This document shows positions 63,635 to 64,000 of a stretch of 64,000 bases of DNA, piece by piece. Each line of letters begins with the position of its first letter. Position 1 is the stretch's first letter. Where the stretch lies: positions 1 to 64,000 of the forward strand of contig UBWZ01000001.1 of assembly GCA_900469345.1 (NCBI GenBank), written 5' to 3'. Source of the stretch: Hyphomicrobiales bacterium. Its GTDB lineage: Bacteria > Pseudomonadota > Alphaproteobacteria > Rhizobiales > Rhizobiaceae. The notes below the pieces were generated by a model. The model was not told the origin of the DNA, did not search any database, and saw only the letters and a program-made list of their open reading frames with translations. A program made the translations under genes and the position numbers.

Positions 63635-64000
63635 ATGTTCGAATACGGCATAATGCCACCGGCAATGTTCCTGGGCATGATCATCTTCATGCTCTACGGC
63701 TTTCCCGTCGCCTTCTCGCTGTCGGCGGTCGGGCTGTTCTTCGGTCTTCTCGGCATCGCCACCGGGCACTTCGAATTCGCCTTCATGCAGGCTCTGCCGC
63801 TGCGCATCTTCGGCATCGTTTCCAATGACCTGCTGCTGGCCATCCCCTTCTTCACCTTCATGGGCGCCATCCTGGAGCGCTGCGGCCTGGCCGAAGACCT
63901 GCTCGAGGGCACCGGCAAACTGTTCGGCGCGATCCCGGGCGGCCTCGCCTATGCGGTGATCCTGGTCGGCGCCATCCTCGGCGCGATCACCGGCACGGTC
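63635..64000 (+). CDS. TRAP transporter large permease (DctM type), 3' truncated by window edge
   Basis: The first 122 codons are visible. They encode hydrophobic segments with MIIFMLYGFPVAFSLSAVGLFFG and AIPFFTFMGAILERCGLAEDLL, the opening repeats of DctM. The gene starts 33 bases after dctQ with GGGGGGA upstream and continues past the window. Confidence 0.92.
   Translation, partial: MFEYGIMPPAMFLGMIIFMLYGFPVAFSLSAVGLFFGLLGIATGHFEFAFMQALPLRIFGIVSNDLLLAIPFFTFMGAILERCGLAEDLLEGTGKLFGAIPGGLAYAVILVGAILGAITGTV

Overview
This window looks like chromosomal DNA of a GC-rich alphaproteobacterium in the Rhizobiaceae (Rhizobium/Sinorhizobium/Agrobacterium/Ciceribacter relatives). The evidence is the CpdR cell-cycle response regulator, a compact glgP-glgB-glgC-glgA-pgm operon, soxBDAG sarcosine oxidase, an HWE-family histidine kinase, a suhB/MmgR-type small RNA beside an inositol-monophosphatase gene, a ROSE-like RNA thermometer in front of a small heat-shock gene, and a general-stress (EcfG-type) promoter. 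From memory, the order gltD-gltB-ltaE ... hsp20-lipase-hisN-formylglutamate hydrolase-cpdR resembles part of the Sinorhizobium meliloti chromosome. I see no insertion sequence, phage, integrase or CRISPR array. The only clear small insertion is a vapBC toxin-antitoxin pair.

Layout. 1-8.4 kb: the end of a DUF459 SGNH-like protein, then the glutamate synthase genes gltB and gltD (minus strand) with vapBC between them. 8.4-16.9 kb: threonine aldolase, a divergent LysR/transporter pair, an Hsp20 gene with an RpoH-type promoter and thermometer, a lipase-like hydrolase, histidinol-phosphatase, an MmgR-like sRNA, N-formylglutamate amidohydrolase, cpdR, tRNA-Val(GAC), a small CxxC protein and a DUF1328 membrane peptide. 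16.9-20.6 kb: a ferric-iron ABC importer operon (fbpABC type, minus strand). 20.7-26.9 kb: a UvrD/Rep helicase, an HWE kinase with its receiver-only partner, and a translationally coupled DUF1003 protein and SbmA/YddA-type ABC transporter whose ATPase motifs are degenerate.

27.2-35.2 kb: a three-gene transglutaminase/amidoligase-like/ATP-grasp/alpha-E operon, thought to carry out an uncharacterised peptide modification, then a TadG-like von Willebrand A surface protein. 35.4-47.7 kb: glycogen metabolism. Five closely spaced genes make and degrade glycogen. glgX lies apart, downstream of a TetR/SRPBCC pair with two palindromic operators. 47.7-53.5 kb: a MaoC-type hydratase and sarcosine oxidase (soxB-soxD-soxA-soxG order of transcription). 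53.8-64 kb: a lipoprotein, a zinc-less quinone oxidoreductase, rpsU, a TPR lipoprotein, a DAO-type flavoenzyme, two overlapping alpha/beta-hydrolase genes, an orphan aa3-oxidase subunit IV, a GGDEF/EAL protein, and the start of a TRAP transporter that runs off the right edge.

The most useful second looks are the vapBC insertion with its own promoter/operator inside gltBD, the heat-sensing control region of hsp20, the degenerate ABC transporter divergent from the amidoligase-like operon, an orphan plus-strand terminator at 12.2 kb, and a DUF459 protein lacking the usual catalytic Ser and His. All assignments come from reading the sequence. No database search was run.
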